From the NCBI GenBank assembly GCA_000504425.1, contig KI632513.1, forward strand, positions 1,605,491 to 1,669,490: a DNA stretch of 64,000 nucleotides, given 5' to 3'. Under the pieces are notes generated by a model. The model saw nothing but the letters and a program-made list of their open reading frames with translations. It made no database searches and was not told where the DNA came from. The translations under genes and the position numbers were made by a program. Source of the stretch: Rhodopseudomonas palustris JSC-3b. GTDB lineage: Bacteria; Pseudomonadota; Alphaproteobacteria; Rhizobiales; Xanthobacteraceae. Within the stretch, counting starts at the first letter, position 1, and each line of letters begins with the position of its first letter. This document shows, piece by piece, positions 44,357 to 54,291 of the stretch.

Positions 44357-44671
44357 TCAGCGGCGCTTGAAGGTCGCGATATAGGCGCTGAGATTGGCGG
44401 CTTCGGCGCGGCTCAGCGCGAAATTCGGCATGATCGGATGCGGATCGAGCAGGAAGAACGCCAGCTTGTCGGCATCAAAACCGGCACGATCGGCAATGGT
44501 CGCAAAGGACGGCGTCGCGTCGCTGCCCTTGCGCTGCGTATCCGACACCACATGGCAGGAGTTGCACCAGCGTTCCGCGATAATCTTGCCTTGGTCGGCG
44601 TCAGCGGCCTGTAGCGATCCGCTCATCACGGGCACGAGCGCGAGGCTCAGGACGAAGGCAAACCGGCGCAT
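44357..44671 (-). CDS. Periplasmic class I cytochrome c
   Basis: Start at the ATG of 44669-44671 with AAAGGATTGACC upstream (104 residues). Seen: a signal peptide FAFVLSLALVPVMSGSLQA, one haem motif CNSCH (about residue 37), and the axial Met in PIMPNFALS. The mature part is a short monohaem electron carrier, similar to those near dehydrogenases or SoxAX partners. It stands alone and its electron donor and acceptor are not shown. Confidence 0.92.
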   Translation of the reverse strand: MRRFAFVLSLALVPVMSGSLQAADADQGKIIAERWCNSCHVVSDTQRKGSDATPSFATIADRAGFDADKLAFFLLDPHPIMPNFALSRAEAANLSAYIATFKRR

Positions 44672-44916
44672 GGTCAATCCTTTGATGGGAAAACCTAGTG
44701 TACTGACGGAGCAGCGGTTCGGTTGTAATGCATGGGGACCGGAAGCGATAGAGCCGTTTGCGCCCTACACAGGTGACCGAAGGTCGGCCAACGGCCGCAG
44801 CGTTGACAAACCGGGACTCACACCCGACTGTTAAAGGTCCGCTGGCCGCAGGCTACGGCCACTCGCCGCAGATGGATGGTCACGATTTTCGAACGGCGTA
44901 AACAACGGCGTAGGCA

Positions 44917-47067
44917 ATGTTGAAGGCGCAGCGGGATTCCATTCGACTGCTGCGGATCGTGTTCGCTGCATCGGTGATTCTGCCGGCCGCCTTGTTCGCC
45001 TACGCGTCCTGGCTCACCTATCGCAGCAATGAAGCCATCAACGACCGCGAGATCGCCCAGACCCGCGACGTGCTGACCGAACATGCGCTGAAAGTGTTCG
45101 AGTCGGTGGAACACAGCATCGCCGAGATCAACGAGATGATCCGGGATTTCAGCGATGAGGAGATCATGCAGCGCGCCGATGTGCTGCATCAGCGCCTGAA
45201 GCGGATCGCCTCCTCCTCCGAACAGATCAAGTCGCTGTGGATCCTGGACCGCAACGGCCGCGCTCTGGTCGAGACGCTGAGTTTCCCGTCCTCCTCAGTG
45301 AACCTCGCGGACCGCGACTATTTCGTGATCCACCGCAATCACGATGTCGGCACCTATGTCGGCCCGATTTTGCAGCCGCGTGCGCCCTATGGCGGCGCCG
45401 CGTTCTTCAGCGTCAGCCGGCGCCGGATCGCGCCCGGCAGCGATTTTGCCGGCGTGGTGCAGGCCTCGCTGCTGCCGGAATATTTTGAAGGCTTTTACGC
45501 CAAGATCAGCGGCGACCGCGGCAACTACGCCGCCCTGATCCATCAGGATGGCGCCATTCTGGCGCGCTATCCCGCGCTCAGCGGCAACGGCGAGCTGCGC
45601 CCGACCGCGGACCTGTCGCAATTGATGCAGGCAGGAAGCGCGGAGGGCCTCCTGACGGTGCACTCCTCGATCGATCAGCGCGAGCGCAAGCTGGCCTATC
45701 GCAAGCTGCCCAACCTGCCGGTCTATGTGGTCGCCGGGCAGGAAACCGAAGCGATCCGCGCCAAATGGCTGGCGGTGATCGGCAACCAGCTGATTTTCGG
45801 GATTCCAGCCACCGCGGCGCTGCTGGCGCTGGTGGCGCTGGCGCTGAAACGCACCCGGCGCATGTATGAGGAAGCCCGGCTGCGGCAAAGCGCGGAAGAC
45901 GCCCTCAAACAGTCGCAGCGGCTGGAGTCGCTCGGCCGGCTGACTGGCGGCGTCGCCCATGATTTCAACAATCTGCTGATGGTGGTCGGCGGCGCGGCCC
46001 GCAAACTGCGCCGCACCGCCACCACGCCGCAGCAGCAGCGCGCGCTCGACATGATCGAGCAGTCGGTCAGCAAGGGCAGCAGCCTGACACGGCAATTGCT
46101 GTCATTCTCGCGGCGCAATGCCATGGATGCGGTGCCGATCGATCTTGGCGACCGGGTGCAGCGCTTTAGCGACGTGCTGCGGCAATCGGTGCCGAGCAAT
46201 ATCACCATCGCGATCCAGCAGCCGCCGGCGCCGGTGGTGGCGCGGCTTGATCCCAACGAATTTGAGATCGCGCTGCTCAACCTGACCTTGAATGCCCGCG
46301 ACGCGATGCCCGATGGCGGCCGCATCACCATCTCGATCGGGCGGCGCCGGCCGCCCAACGCCGACCCGAACGGCGGCAGTGATGATGAGGTCGCGGTGCT
46401 GCAATTTGCCGACACCGGCACCGGCATCTCGCCGGAAATCCGCGACAAGGTGTTCGAGCCGTTCTTCACCACCAAGCCCGTGGATCGCGGCACCGGGCTC
46501 GGCCTCAGCCAGATCTATGGCTTCGTGCAGCAGTCCAAGGGCCAGATCACGCTGCGCAGCGAACTGGGCCTCGGCACGCATTTCGAGCTGACCTTCCCGA
46601 TCTGCAATGACCCGCCGGCGCGTGACGATCCAGCGGCGGCGCCGGCCGCGCCCGCGCAGCAAACGCCGCCCGGCACGCTGCTGCTGGTGGAAGACCATCC
46701 CGACGTGGCGGCGGTCGCCTCCGACTATGCCGAGCAATGCGGATTTGCGGTGGTGCTGGCTGGTTCCGCCGAACAGGCGCTCAAGCTGCTGGAGAGCCGT
46801 AGCGACATCAAGCTGGTGTTCTCCGACATCGTGATGCCGGGCATCAGCGGCCTTGAACTCGGCCGGATCGTACGCAGCCGCTATCCGCAGCTGCCCGTGG
46901 TGCTGACCTCAGGCTACAGCGATCGCTCGACCACGGCGCTGCAAGAAGGCTTTGTGCTGCTGCCAAAGCCCTATTCGCTGGAAACCTTGCGCCAGCGGCT
47001 GACGCAGGCGCTGCGCGGCCACGAACCGCCTGGCAGCACCGCCCCAGGCAGCGCCCGTTCGGCTTGA
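44917..47067 (+). CDS. Hybrid sensor histidine kinase, DHp/NtrB-like core with receiver
   Basis: A 716-residue protein. Order seen: TM1 (about 11-33), an extracytoplasmic Cache-like sensor (40-280) with LADRDYFVIHRNHDVGTYVG, TM2 (about 285-310), HisKA with His348 in GGVAHDFNNLL, HATPase with NARDAMPDGG, DTGTGISPEI and GTGLGLSQIYGF, and a receiver with VEDHPDV, Asp637 in FSDIVMPG and Lys684. This is the typical rhizobial orphan hybrid kinase. No partner regulator is beside it. The ligand is unknown. Confidence 0.93.
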   Translation: MLKAQRDSIRLLRIVFAASVILPAALFAYASWLTYRSNEAINDREIAQTRDVLTEHALKVFESVEHSIAEINEMIRDFSDEEIMQRADVLHQRLKRIASSSEQIKSLWILDRNGRALVETLSFPSSSVNLADRDYFVIHRNHDVGTYVGPILQPRAPYGGAAFFSVSRRRIAPGSDFAGVVQASLLPEYFEGFYAKISGDRGNYAALIHQDGAILARYPALSGNGELRPTADLSQLMQAGSAEGLLTVHSSIDQRERKLAYRKLPNLPVYVVAGQETEAIRAKWLAVIGNQLIFGIPATAALLALVALALKRTRRMYEEARLRQSAEDALKQSQRLESLGRLTGGVAHDFNNLLMVVGGAARKLRRTATTPQQQRALDMIEQSVSKGSSLTRQLLSFSRRNAMDAVPIDLGDRVQRFSDVLRQSVPSNITIAIQQPPAPVVARLDPNEFEIALLNLTLNARDAMPDGGRITISIGRRRPPNADPNGGSDDEVAVLQFADTGTGISPEIRDKVFEPFFTTKPVDRGTGLGLSQIYGFVQQSKGQITLRSELGLGTHFELTFPICNDPPARDDPAAAPAAPAQQTPPGTLLLVEDHPDVAAVASDYAEQCGFAVVLAGSAEQALKLLESRSDIKLVFSDIVMPGISGLELGRIVRSRYPQLPVVLTSGYSDRSTTALQEGFVLLPKPYSLETLRQRLTQALRGHEPPGSTAPGSARSA

Positions 47068-47216
47068 GCGCAGCGGCCGAGCGCTGCAGCTCTGCCCCTC
47101 GCCTCGATCAGCCACGATCGGCTGCTGGATTACGCCGTCAGAATCAGGTCACTAGGATCCAAATCATCAGGCTGATGCCGCCCGGCGCACCGCGCGGCAT
47201 CACAGCGATTGCCTGA

Positions 47217-47639
47217 TCACCAGCCCCAGCCATAGCCGGGGAAGCCGACCGAGATCACCGGGCCGCCGCCACCATAGTAGCCATAGCCGCCGCCATAGCC
47301 GTAATAGCCATAGGCCGGACGATAATAGCGCGGACCGTAATAGCCGTAGTAAGCGGGCCGATAGTAACGCGGTCGGTAATAGCCGCCATAATAGCCGTAA
47401 TAGGTCGGGCGATAGTAGCGCGGACCGCCGTAATAGCCGTAATACGCCGGCCGGTAGTAGCGCGGCCGATAGTAGTACGGATCATAGGCATAGGCGCTCG
47501 ACGCGGCCGCCCCCAAAATTGCACCAACCGCAAGGCCGCCGGCAAGGCCCGGTCCCCAGCCCCGACGCGCCTCTGCAGGCTGCGTCGCCAGCGCCAGCGC
47601 GCCGACCATGGTCGCAACAAGAGCAGTTTTCTTCAACAT
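47217..47639 (-). CDS. Secreted Tyr/Gly/Arg-rich repeat protein
   Basis: Start at the ATG of 47637-47639 with AAAGGACAG upstream (140 residues). Seen: a signal peptide MLKKTALVATMVGALALATQ, a Gly/Ala-rich hydrophobic stretch (GLAGGLAVGAILGAAASSAY), then about a dozen repeats of the type YYRPAYYGYYG/RYYRP rich in Tyr, and a Gly-rich tail. It contains no Cys. The family is common in Nitrobacteraceae as outer-layer or envelope proteins; the function is unknown. Codon-level repeats match the protein repeats, so expansion by slippage is likely. Confidence 0.8.
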   Translation of the reverse strand: MLKKTALVATMVGALALATQPAEARRGWGPGLAGGLAVGAILGAAASSAYAYDPYYYRPRYYRPAYYGYYGGPRYYRPTYYGYYGGYYRPRYYRPAYYGYYGPRYYRPAYGYYGYGGGYGYYGGGGPVISVGFPGYGWGW

Positions 47640-47998
47640 CGCGCTGTCCTTTCGATCGATGTCCTTTCGATAGTCCGATTGCCGAATAACCACATCGGAT
47701 TTCAAAGGTTGCAGGCACTTCTGCAAAGCACCATTGGGCGCCATGCTAGGCAGCGATCGTGGCGCAAAATGGGAACAAAAAGCGAGTGGAATCGCGCCCA
47801 TCACGGGCCTGCTACGCATAACGTGATGAGCAGTTGGTTGATCGCGATCGATCGTCGCAGGCCGCTCCGCCAAGGCGGCGCATACCAGCCTCACCGCTAA
47901 CGAGCGTGTCGGCGTGCTGGCTGAAATCGAGGAGTTGGAGGCAGGAATGATTCCAACGGCGACCGCCTGCCAAAGCCTACTAAATTACCATCAACGTC
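47640..47998. other. Intergenic, no gene seen
   Basis: This 359-base gap lies upstream of the Tyr-rich protein. It probably carries its promoter. No RNA gene or convincing open frame was found. Confidence 0.4.
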
Positions 47999-48247
47999 TC
48001 AATAGAGCCGGCGCGGCCGGCTTTTCCAGCGATCCGGCGCCCGGGGCGCGCGCGGCGCCACCTGCACCGGCGCGCCGTAAGACGGCGCATAATGCTCGGC
48101 GGCCCGTGCGCGCCGCGATTCCTGTAGCCGCATGTCGTAGCCCGGCGACGGCACCACGGTCGGCGGCGCCGCCTCGACCACCGCAGGCCGCACCAGCAGT
48201 GACAGCGCCATCACCGAGCTGGCCAGCGCGATCCGGCCGGCGCTCAT
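47999..48247 (-). CDS. Small secreted protein with signal peptide
   Basis: Start at the ATG of 48245-48247, which overlaps the stop of the upstream small gene as ATGA; 82 residues. Seen: hydrophobic signal MSAGRIALASSVMALSLLVR ending near VVEA, then a Pro/Arg-rich basic mature part (QVAPRAPRAPDRWKSRP) without Cys. Not recognised. The overlap argues for coupled translation with the gene before it. Confidence 0.6.
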   Translation of the reverse strand: MSAGRIALASSVMALSLLVRPAVVEAAPPTVVPSPGYDMRLQESRRARAAEHYAPSYGAPVQVAPRAPRAPDRWKSRPRRLY

Positions 48248-48423
48248 GACGCGCGCTCCAGCGGCGCAGGCCGGCCTTGCCGGAACGCGGCGGCGATCTC
48301 GTCCAAAGCGACGCGCTGCCACGCCTCCGCCTCGGCGGACCAGAACGCCCGCCGATCGCCATCACGCTGCGCACGTTCGCGGCACACCGCTTCCTGATCA
48401 CGCAGGTTCAGCACTCTTGTCAT
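48244..48423 (-). CDS. Small acidic-basic helical protein
   Basis: A 59-residue protein from the ATG at 48421-48423 with GGGGAG nine bases upstream. Seen: LRDQEAVCRERAQRDGDRRA followed by a Trp-containing amphipathic segment and QRVALDEIAAAFRQG, predicted helical. The frame runs further upstream but without a ribosome site. Similar short proteins occur in Rhizobiales; function unknown. It overlaps the next small gene. Confidence 0.6.
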   Translation of the reverse strand: MTRVLNLRDQEAVCRERAQRDGDRRAFWSAEAEAWQRVALDEIAAAFRQGRPAPLERAS

Positions 48424-48663
48424 GCACGCGTCTCCCCGTCGGTGAGGCCGTTCAACGCCGACAGCGGTGCGAAGTTTCCAAAGCCAGCCCCATTCCAGAT
48501 GGAATGCAAATCTTCGGCCAGCTTGAGCCTCAACACCTTCGGCCTTTGGCCGGCAAGGGTCATCGACTCGCGACGCATTGCAGCGCAGTCGGCGCAGCGT
48601 CACCAGAGGACAGAATAACGCGGCTCGACGACGCGGCGATGTCACCGCGTCGCTTTTGGGCGG

Positions 48664-49938
48664 CTAGTCGATTTTCGCGCGCACGTGATCGGCCGCGGCG
48701 CCGATCGCGTCATAGATCTCGTCGAGATCACCTTCGCTGACGCAATAAGGCGGCATCACATAGATGGTGTTGCCGAGCGGGCGCAGCAGCAGGTTCCGGC
48801 TCTGGAAGAACGCCAGCAGCGTCGGCCCGACACCGGCGAGATAACCGCTGTCCGGCACTTTCAGATCAAGCGCGGTGATGGTGCCAGTGCGGCGCACATT
48901 GGCAAAGCGCGGATCGTCGCGGAACGCGGCGATGCGCTGCTCCTGCATGGCCGCGACCTGTTGCGGCCGCTGCCGGAGCTGCGGGTCCTGCCACAGCTCC
49001 AGATTGGCGCGCGCCGCGGCGCAGGCCACCGGATTGGCGGTGTAGGAGCTGGAATGGTAGAAGGTGCGCGAGCGGTCGGTCGAATAATGCGCGTCATAGA
49101 TCGCGCTGCGGCACAGCGTCACCGCGAGCGGCACCGCGCCGCCGGTCAGCCCCTTGGAGTAGCACACGATATCGGGCACCACCTCGGCCTGTTCGCAGGC
49201 GAACAGCGTGCCGGTGCGGCCCCAGCCGGTCATCACCTCATCGGCGATGAACAGCACGTCGGCAGCCTCGCAGATCCGCTTCATCTCGCGCAGCAGCGAG
49301 GGGGAATACATCTGCATGCCGCCCGCGCCGAGGATCAGCGGCTCGACGATGAACGCCGCCGGCTGGTGCTGCTCGCAGGCCTGTTGCAGCGCCGCCAAGG
49401 TCTGCTGCTCGCAGCCCTCAGCCGGGAACGGAATCGCGGTGACATCGAACAGCAGCGGCCCATAGGGCGCATTGAACACGCCGCGCTCGCCGACCGACAT
49501 CGTGCCGATGGTGTCGCCATGATAGGAATGCTGCATCACCACCACGCGCGAGCGCGGCTTGCCGATATTGTGCCAGTAGCCGAGCGCCATTTTCAGCGCC
49601 ACTTCGACGCTGGTCGAGCCGCTGTCGGAGAAGAACACGTGGTCGAGGCCGGGCGGCGTCAGCTTCAGAAGTAGCTGCGCGACCTGCTCGGCCGGCTCAT
49701 GGGTGTAGCCAGCAAAGATGATCTGGTTGAGCAGCGGCGCCTGCTGCTGAATCGCCGCGACGATCGTGGGATGGCAATGGCCGTGCGTCACCACCCACCA
49801 GGACGAGATCGCGTCGATGATGCGGCGGCCGTCCTCGGTGAAAAGATAGGCGCCCTCGCCGCGCACGATCTTGGTCATCGCGCCGTGCAGCGCGTGCTGG
49901 GTGAAAGGGTGCCAGATCGGCGAGCGGGTGGCGCTCAT
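48664..49938 (-). CDS. bioA: Adenosylmethionine-8-amino-7-oxononanoate aminotransferase
   Basis: A 424-residue class III PLP aminotransferase that makes 7,8-diaminopelargonate from KAPA with SAM. Seen: IWHPFTQHA at the N-terminus, the PLP region [25 protein letters not shown] and the catalytic Lys in CYSKGLTGG. Its ATG overlaps the bioD stop by four bases (ATGA). Third gene of bioF-bioD-bioA. Confidence 0.95.
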   Translation of the reverse strand: MSATRSPIWHPFTQHALHGAMTKIVRGEGAYLFTEDGRRIIDAISSWWVVTHGHCHPTIVAAIQQQAPLLNQIIFAGYTHEPAEQVAQLLLKLTPPGLDHVFFSDSGSTSVEVALKMALGYWHNIGKPRSRVVVMQHSYHGDTIGTMSVGERGVFNAPYGPLLFDVTAIPFPAEGCEQQTLAALQQACEQHQPAAFIVEPLILGAGGMQMYSPSLLREMKRICEAADVLFIADEVMTGWGRTGTLFACEQAEVVPDIVCYSKGLTGGAVPLAVTLCRSAIYDAHYSTDRSRTFYHSSSYTANPVACAAARANLELWQDPQLRQRPQQVAAMQEQRIAAFRDDPRFANVRRTGTITALDLKVPDSGYLAGVGPTLLAFFQSRNLLLRPLGNTIYVMPPYCVSEGDLDEIYDAIGAAADHVRAKID

Positions 49939-50564
49939 GACAGGAAATCATCCTTGTTGAAAGCGGCGGCAAAAGCGGTGCGCAGCGTGTCTGGATCGAG
50001 CGGCGACAGCCATGGCAGCCGCCCGAGCCGCCGCACTTGGCCAAAATTGCAGATCGCCTGTTCGGTTTCCGGATGGCTGTCGCCGATGAAGGCGACGCCG
50101 ATCGGCTCAAGCTGCCGGGCGCGCAGCGCCTCGATCGACAGCAGCGTGTGATTGATGGTGCCGAGCGCGGTGCGTGCGCACAGCACCACCGGCAGACGCC
50201 AGCGCGCAAACACATCGATGAACAGATCGCGATCGGTGAGCGGCACCATCAGCCCGCCGGCGCCTTCGATCACCAGCGGCCGCTCGCCTTGTGGCGGCGG
50301 CGTCAGCGCTTCGACATCGATGCGCACGCCGTCGATCGCCGCGGATTGATGCGGCGAAGCCGGGGTGCGCAGCCGGTAGCGCTCCGGCAGCACGCGGCCG
50401 AGCGCGAGCGCGCCGAGCCGCGCCACCAGCTCGGAGTCGGTCTCCTCCTCCAGCCCCGATTGCACTGGCTTCCAGTAGTCGGCGCCGAGCAGCGCCGTCA
50501 GCCCGGCGCTGAACACGGTCTTGCCGATGCCTGTGTCGGTGCCGGTGACCACGATCCCAGTCAT
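49935..50564 (-). CDS. bioD: Dethiobiotin synthase
   Basis: A 209-residue ATP-dependent carboxylase that closes the ureido ring of dethiobiotin. Seen: the P-loop [23 protein letters not shown] with the CO2/KAPA site, [10 protein letters not shown] with the Mg/ATP acid and PLLIGVAFIG-like C-terminal folding. Its ATG overlaps the bioF stop (ATGA). Confidence 0.95.
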   Translation of the reverse strand: MTGIVVTGTDTGIGKTVFSAGLTALLGADYWKPVQSGLEEETDSELVARLGALALGRVLPERYRLRTPASPHQSAAIDGVRIDVEALTPPPQGERPLVIEGAGGLMVPLTDRDLFIDVFARWRLPVVLCARTALGTINHTLLSIEALRARQLEPIGVAFIGDSHPETEQAICNFGQVRRLGRLPWLSPLDPDTLRTAFAAAFNKDDFLS

Positions 50565-51706
50565 TGCGCCGCTCCGCGGGTTTCTTCGGCGAGCGCATCG
50601 AGCAACGCGCCGACATCCTGCTGGGTGACATTCAGCGTCAGCGACAGCCGCAGCCGCGCGGTGCCGGGTGGCACGGTCGGCGGCCGCACGCCGCGCACGT
50701 CAAAGCCGCGCTGCTGCAACGCCGCGGCCAGCGACATCGCCAGCGCATTGTCGCCGACGATATAGGGCACGATCTGCGACTGCGACGGCAGTTGCCCAAA
50801 GCGGCTCAGGAACTCGCGGTGGGTGTAGTCGACCAGCGCCTTGAGCTGCTGCTGCCGCTCCGGCTCCTCGCGCAGGATCGCCAGCGCCTCCTCGACCGCC
50901 ACCGCCATCAGCGGCGACGGCGCGGTGGCGAAGATGAACGGCCGGCAGCGATTGACCAAAAAGTCGCGCAGCACGCCGCTGGCGGTGACCAGCGCGCCGG
51001 AGGCACCGAGCGCCTTGCCGCAGGTGTGCAGCACCACCAGGTTTTCGCGGCCTTCATAGCCGGCGGTCAGGCCTCGGCCCTGCTCGCCGAACACGCCGGT
51101 GGCGTGTGCCTCATCGACCATCAGGAACGCATCGTGACGATCGGCAAGCTCCACGTATTCAGCAAGCGGCGCGAGATCGCCGTCCATGCTGTACACGCTC
51201 TCAATCGCAATCCAGACCCGGCCGACGCCGCCCTTGGCGCGCCAATCGCGAATCTGCTCCTCGGCGGCGGCTGGATCGTTGTGCCGGCTCATCCGCACCT
51301 CGGCGCGGCCAGCGCGCGAGCCTTCATGCATGCTGGCATGGACCAGATCGTCCATCAGCAGCAGATCGCCGCGCTGCGGCAGCGTGGTCAGCACCGCGAA
51401 ATTGGCGACATAGCCGCCACCGAAATACAGCGCAGTGTCGGCGCCGAAGAATTTTGCCGCCGCAGCCTCCAGGCTCTCATGCTCCGGGCAATTGCCGCCG
51501 AGCAGCCGCGAGCCGCCAGCACCGACCGGCGTGCCAGCATCCAGCGCCCGGTGCAGCGCGTTCTTCATGCGCGGTGCGCTGGCCAGCGCCAGATAATCGT
51601 TCGATCCAAAATCGAGCCCGGCGCGCGGCGACAGCCGCCGCAGCCGGTCCTGCTTATCCAAATCCTGGAGCGCGGCCACATAGGTGCCGAGCCTGTGCAT
51701 ATGCAT
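50561..51706 (-). CDS. bioF: 8-amino-7-oxononanoate synthase
   Basis: I start at the ATG of 51704-51706 (381 residues), the family's length; the longer frame to 51844 has Arg/Pro-rich, non-coding character. Seen: [47 protein letters not shown] and the PLP Lys in [12 protein letters not shown]. It condenses pimeloyl-ACP or -CoA with Ala. First gene of the bio operon; bioB and bioC are not in the window. Confidence 0.93.
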   Translation of the reverse strand: MHMHRLGTYVAALQDLDKQDRLRRLSPRAGLDFGSNDYLALASAPRMKNALHRALDAGTPVGAGGSRLLGGNCPEHESLEAAAAKFFGADTALYFGGGYVANFAVLTTLPQRGDLLLMDDLVHASMHEGSRAGRAEVRMSRHNDPAAAEEQIRDWRAKGGVGRVWIAIESVYSMDGDLAPLAEYVELADRHDAFLMVDEAHATGVFGEQGRGLTAGYEGRENLVVLHTCGKALGASGALVTASGVLRDFLVNRCRPFIFATAPSPLMAVAVEEALAILREEPERQQQLKALVDYTHREFLSRFGQLPSQSQIVPYIVGDNALAMSLAAALQQRGFDVRGVRPPTVPPGTARLRLSLTLNVTQQDVGALLDALAEETRGAAQ

Positions 51707-51942
51707 GGGTATGAACTCGGGTGAAGGGATTGCGCATCCCAAACCACGCGGCGGCGGCGAGAACAAGGACTTCGGTGCCGCAGCCGCCCTGCACTGCCTG
51801 CACGGCAGAGCCGGCCGGCCGCGTCGATGCGCCGCCCGCGCCAAGTGGCTGAACGCGGGACGTTTCCTATTGATTTACAGACGCATAGCTCGAAATCGTT
51901 GCCGCGCTCGGGGCGCGGCAACGAGCGGCTGCGCCCGCGCCG

Positions 51943-52986
51943 CTAGCGGTCGAACACCGTGTTGCGCTGCGCGTTGACCAGAATGAAGGTGGTGCGCTTG
52001 GGCACTTCTTTGAGGTTTTCGGCGCCGATATAGGTCATCGCCGAGCGCAGCCCGCCGGCTATGGTCTCCAAGGTGCGCTTGACTTCGCCGCGATACGGCA
52101 CCTCGACGGTCTTGCCCTCGGCCGCGCGATAATCGGCGACACCGCCGTGATATTTGTTCATCGCGGTTTCCGAGGACATGCCATAGAACAGCATGGTCTT
52201 GGCGACGCGCTGCTCGCCCTGCTGCTGATATTGGATTTCGCCGCCGCATTCGGCATGGCCGGCCAGCATGCCGCCCAGCATCACGAAATCCGCGCCGCCG
52301 CCGAACGCCTTGGCAAGATCGCCCGGCACCGTGCAGCCGCCATCGGAACAGACATGGCCCTTCAGCCCGTGCGCGGCATCGGCGCATTCGATCACCGCCG
52401 ATAATTGCGGATAGCCGACCCCGGTCAGATCGCGGGTGGTGCACACCGAGCCCGAGCCGATGCCGACCCGGACAATATCGGCGCCGGCGAGGATCAGCGC
52501 CTCGGCCATCTCCGCGGTGACCACGGTGCCAGCCATGATGATCGCATCCGGATTGTCGTCGCGCAGCTTCGATACCGATTTCACAAAATTCTCGGTGTAG
52601 CCATTGGCGACGTCGATGTTCAGCATCGGCACCGCAATCTCTTTCTTCACCGCCGCCAGCCGCTCCCAATCGCCAGGCGCGGTACCGACCGTGATGAAGA
52701 AATTGGGCTCAGGCGTTTCGCGCAGCGCCGCGATCAGCGCGTCCGGCTGATAGAACTTATGCAGCGCCACCAGCGCATTGAACGGCTGGAACGCCTGCGC
52801 CATCTGCAGCGTGCCGATCGTATCCATATTGGATGCGATCAGCGGAAAGCCGGTCCAGCCGCGGCTGGCATAGCGGAACCGGAAGCTGCGGGTGATATTG
52901 GCCTCGAACCGTGACGACAGCACCGACCGCTTCGGGCGGATCAGAACGTCGCGGAAATCCAGTTTTGGGTTGAGATCGATATGCAC
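51943..52986 (-). CDS. guaC: GMP reductase
   Basis: A 347-residue TIM-barrel enzyme converting GMP to IMP with NADPH. Seen: LDFRDVLIRPKRS at the N-terminus, NIDVANGYTE, the active-site Cys in VGIGSGSVCTTRDLTGVGYP, CSDGGCTVPGDLAKAFGGGA and the GMP-type (not IMPDH-type) length without CBS domains. The start is GTG at 52984-52986, with GAGG eight bases upstream. Convergence or operon with the transsulfuration genes is not indicated: they lie 132 bases further up, on the same strand. Confidence 0.95.
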   Translation of the reverse strand: MHIDLNPKLDFRDVLIRPKRSVLSSRFEANITRSFRFRYASRGWTGFPLIASNMDTIGTLQMAQAFQPFNALVALHKFYQPDALIAALRETPEPNFFITVGTAPGDWERLAAVKKEIAVPMLNIDVANGYTENFVKSVSKLRDDNPDAIIMAGTVVTAEMAEALILAGADIVRVGIGSGSVCTTRDLTGVGYPQLSAVIECADAAHGLKGHVCSDGGCTVPGDLAKAFGGGADFVMLGGMLAGHAECGGEIQYQQQGEQRVAKTMLFYGMSSETAMNKYHGGVADYRAAEGKTVEVPYRGEVKRTLETIAGGLRSAMTYIGAENLKEVPKRTTFILVNAQRNTVFDR

Positions 52987-53117
52987 AATGCGGTCCTCAG
53001 CAAGGTCTGTGACCTGCGAGCTTATACGGCAAACGCCGCCGCAATCATTTGCGGCAGCGCATGCCGGACCGCAACGCAGCGGCTGCGCACCAAGCGCGGC
53101 CGCTGCGAACAGCGCGA

Positions 53118-54290
53118 TTAAAGGATCGATAGCGCCTGTTCGAGATCGTCGGTCAGGTCCTCGACATCCTCGATGCCGACCGACAGCCGGATCAGATTGG
53201 GCAAAATGCCGCGCTGCCGCCGGTCCTGCTCCGGCAGCGAGCCGTGGCTCATGGTCCAGGGCTGCCCGACCAGGCTTTCGACCGCGCCTAAGCTTTCCGC
53301 CAGCGTGAACAGCCGGAACCGGCTCAGCACCGCCGCGGTCTGCTGATCATCGGCTCTCAGATAGGCCGCGACCATGCCGCCGCCGCCCTGCATCTGCCGC
53401 CGCGCCAGCGCGTGCTGCGGATGGCTGGCGAGGCCGGGATAGACCACCCGTTCGATCTTGGGATGGGCTTCCAGCCAGCGCGCCACCGCCAGCGCGTTGG
53501 CGCTGTGCCGCTCGAGCCGCAGCGGCAGCGTCTTGATGCCGCGCAGGGCGAGAAAACTGGAAAACGGATCGAGGATGCCGCCGGTGGCGTTTTGCAGAAA
53601 CTGCAGCCGCTGCGCCAGCTCCGGATCGCGCACCACGATCGCACCGCCAACGATGTCGGAATGACCGCCGACATATTTGGTCACCGAATGCACCACGATA
53701 TCGATGCCGTGATCGAGCGGCCGCTGCACCGCGGGCGAGGCAAAGGTGTTGTCGACCACCGTCAGCACGCCGCGCTCGCGGCCGATCGCGGCGATCGCCT
53801 CCAGGTCCGCGAGCCGCAGCGTCGGGTTGCTCGGCGTCTCGATCCAGATGAACGCGGTGTTGGGCTGCAATGCCGCGCGCAGCGCATCGAGATCAGCCGG
53901 ATCGACATGGCTGACGCTCAGCCCCGCCGAATGGCTGCGCACCCGATGGAACAGCCGCCAGCTGCCGCCATAGACGTCTTCGGACGCAACGATATGGCTG
54001 CCCTGCCCGGCCAGTTCCAGCAGCGCCGCTTCCGCCGCGAGCCCGGACGCAAACGCAAAGCCGGCATGGCCGTGTTCGGCGTCGGCGATCGCCGCCTCGA
54101 ACGCGGCGCGCGTCGGGTTCTGCGAGCGGGCATATTCGTAGCCCTGATGCACGCCCGGCGCGGACTGCGCGAAGGTCGAGGTCGCGTAGATCGGCGTGGT
54201 CACCGCGCCGGTCGAAGGGTCGCGTTGCTGACCACCATGCACGGCCCTGGTGTTGATGCCACGCGGCCGAATGTGAATTGCCTTATCCAT
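53118..54290 (-). CDS. Transsulfuration PLP enzyme (cystathionine gamma-lyase type)
   Basis: A 390-residue Cys/Met-metabolism PLP enzyme. Seen: NTRAVHGGQQRDPSTGAV at the N-terminus, YEYARSQNPTR, and the PLP Lys in VHSVTKYVGGHSD, with SLGAVESLVGQPWTMSHGS late. It lies one base after the cystathionine beta-synthase gene, which points to reverse transsulfuration (cystathionine to Cys, ketobutyrate and ammonia), as for gamma-lyase; a gamma-synthase activity cannot be excluded from sequence. Confidence 0.9.
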   Translation of the reverse strand: MDKAIHIRPRGINTRAVHGGQQRDPSTGAVTTPIYATSTFAQSAPGVHQGYEYARSQNPTRAAFEAAIADAEHGHAGFAFASGLAAEAALLELAGQGSHIVASEDVYGGSWRLFHRVRSHSAGLSVSHVDPADLDALRAALQPNTAFIWIETPSNPTLRLADLEAIAAIGRERGVLTVVDNTFASPAVQRPLDHGIDIVVHSVTKYVGGHSDIVGGAIVVRDPELAQRLQFLQNATGGILDPFSSFLALRGIKTLPLRLERHSANALAVARWLEAHPKIERVVYPGLASHPQHALARRQMQGGGGMVAAYLRADDQQTAAVLSRFRLFTLAESLGAVESLVGQPWTMSHGSLPEQDRRQRGILPNLIRLSVGIEDVEDLTDDLEQALSIL

Positions 54291-54291
54291 C

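Noticed and set aside
47217..47639. CRISPR-like or tandem DNA array
   Set aside because: The repeats are imperfect, in frame and follow the protein repeat of a secreted Tyr-rich protein; no spacer structure.
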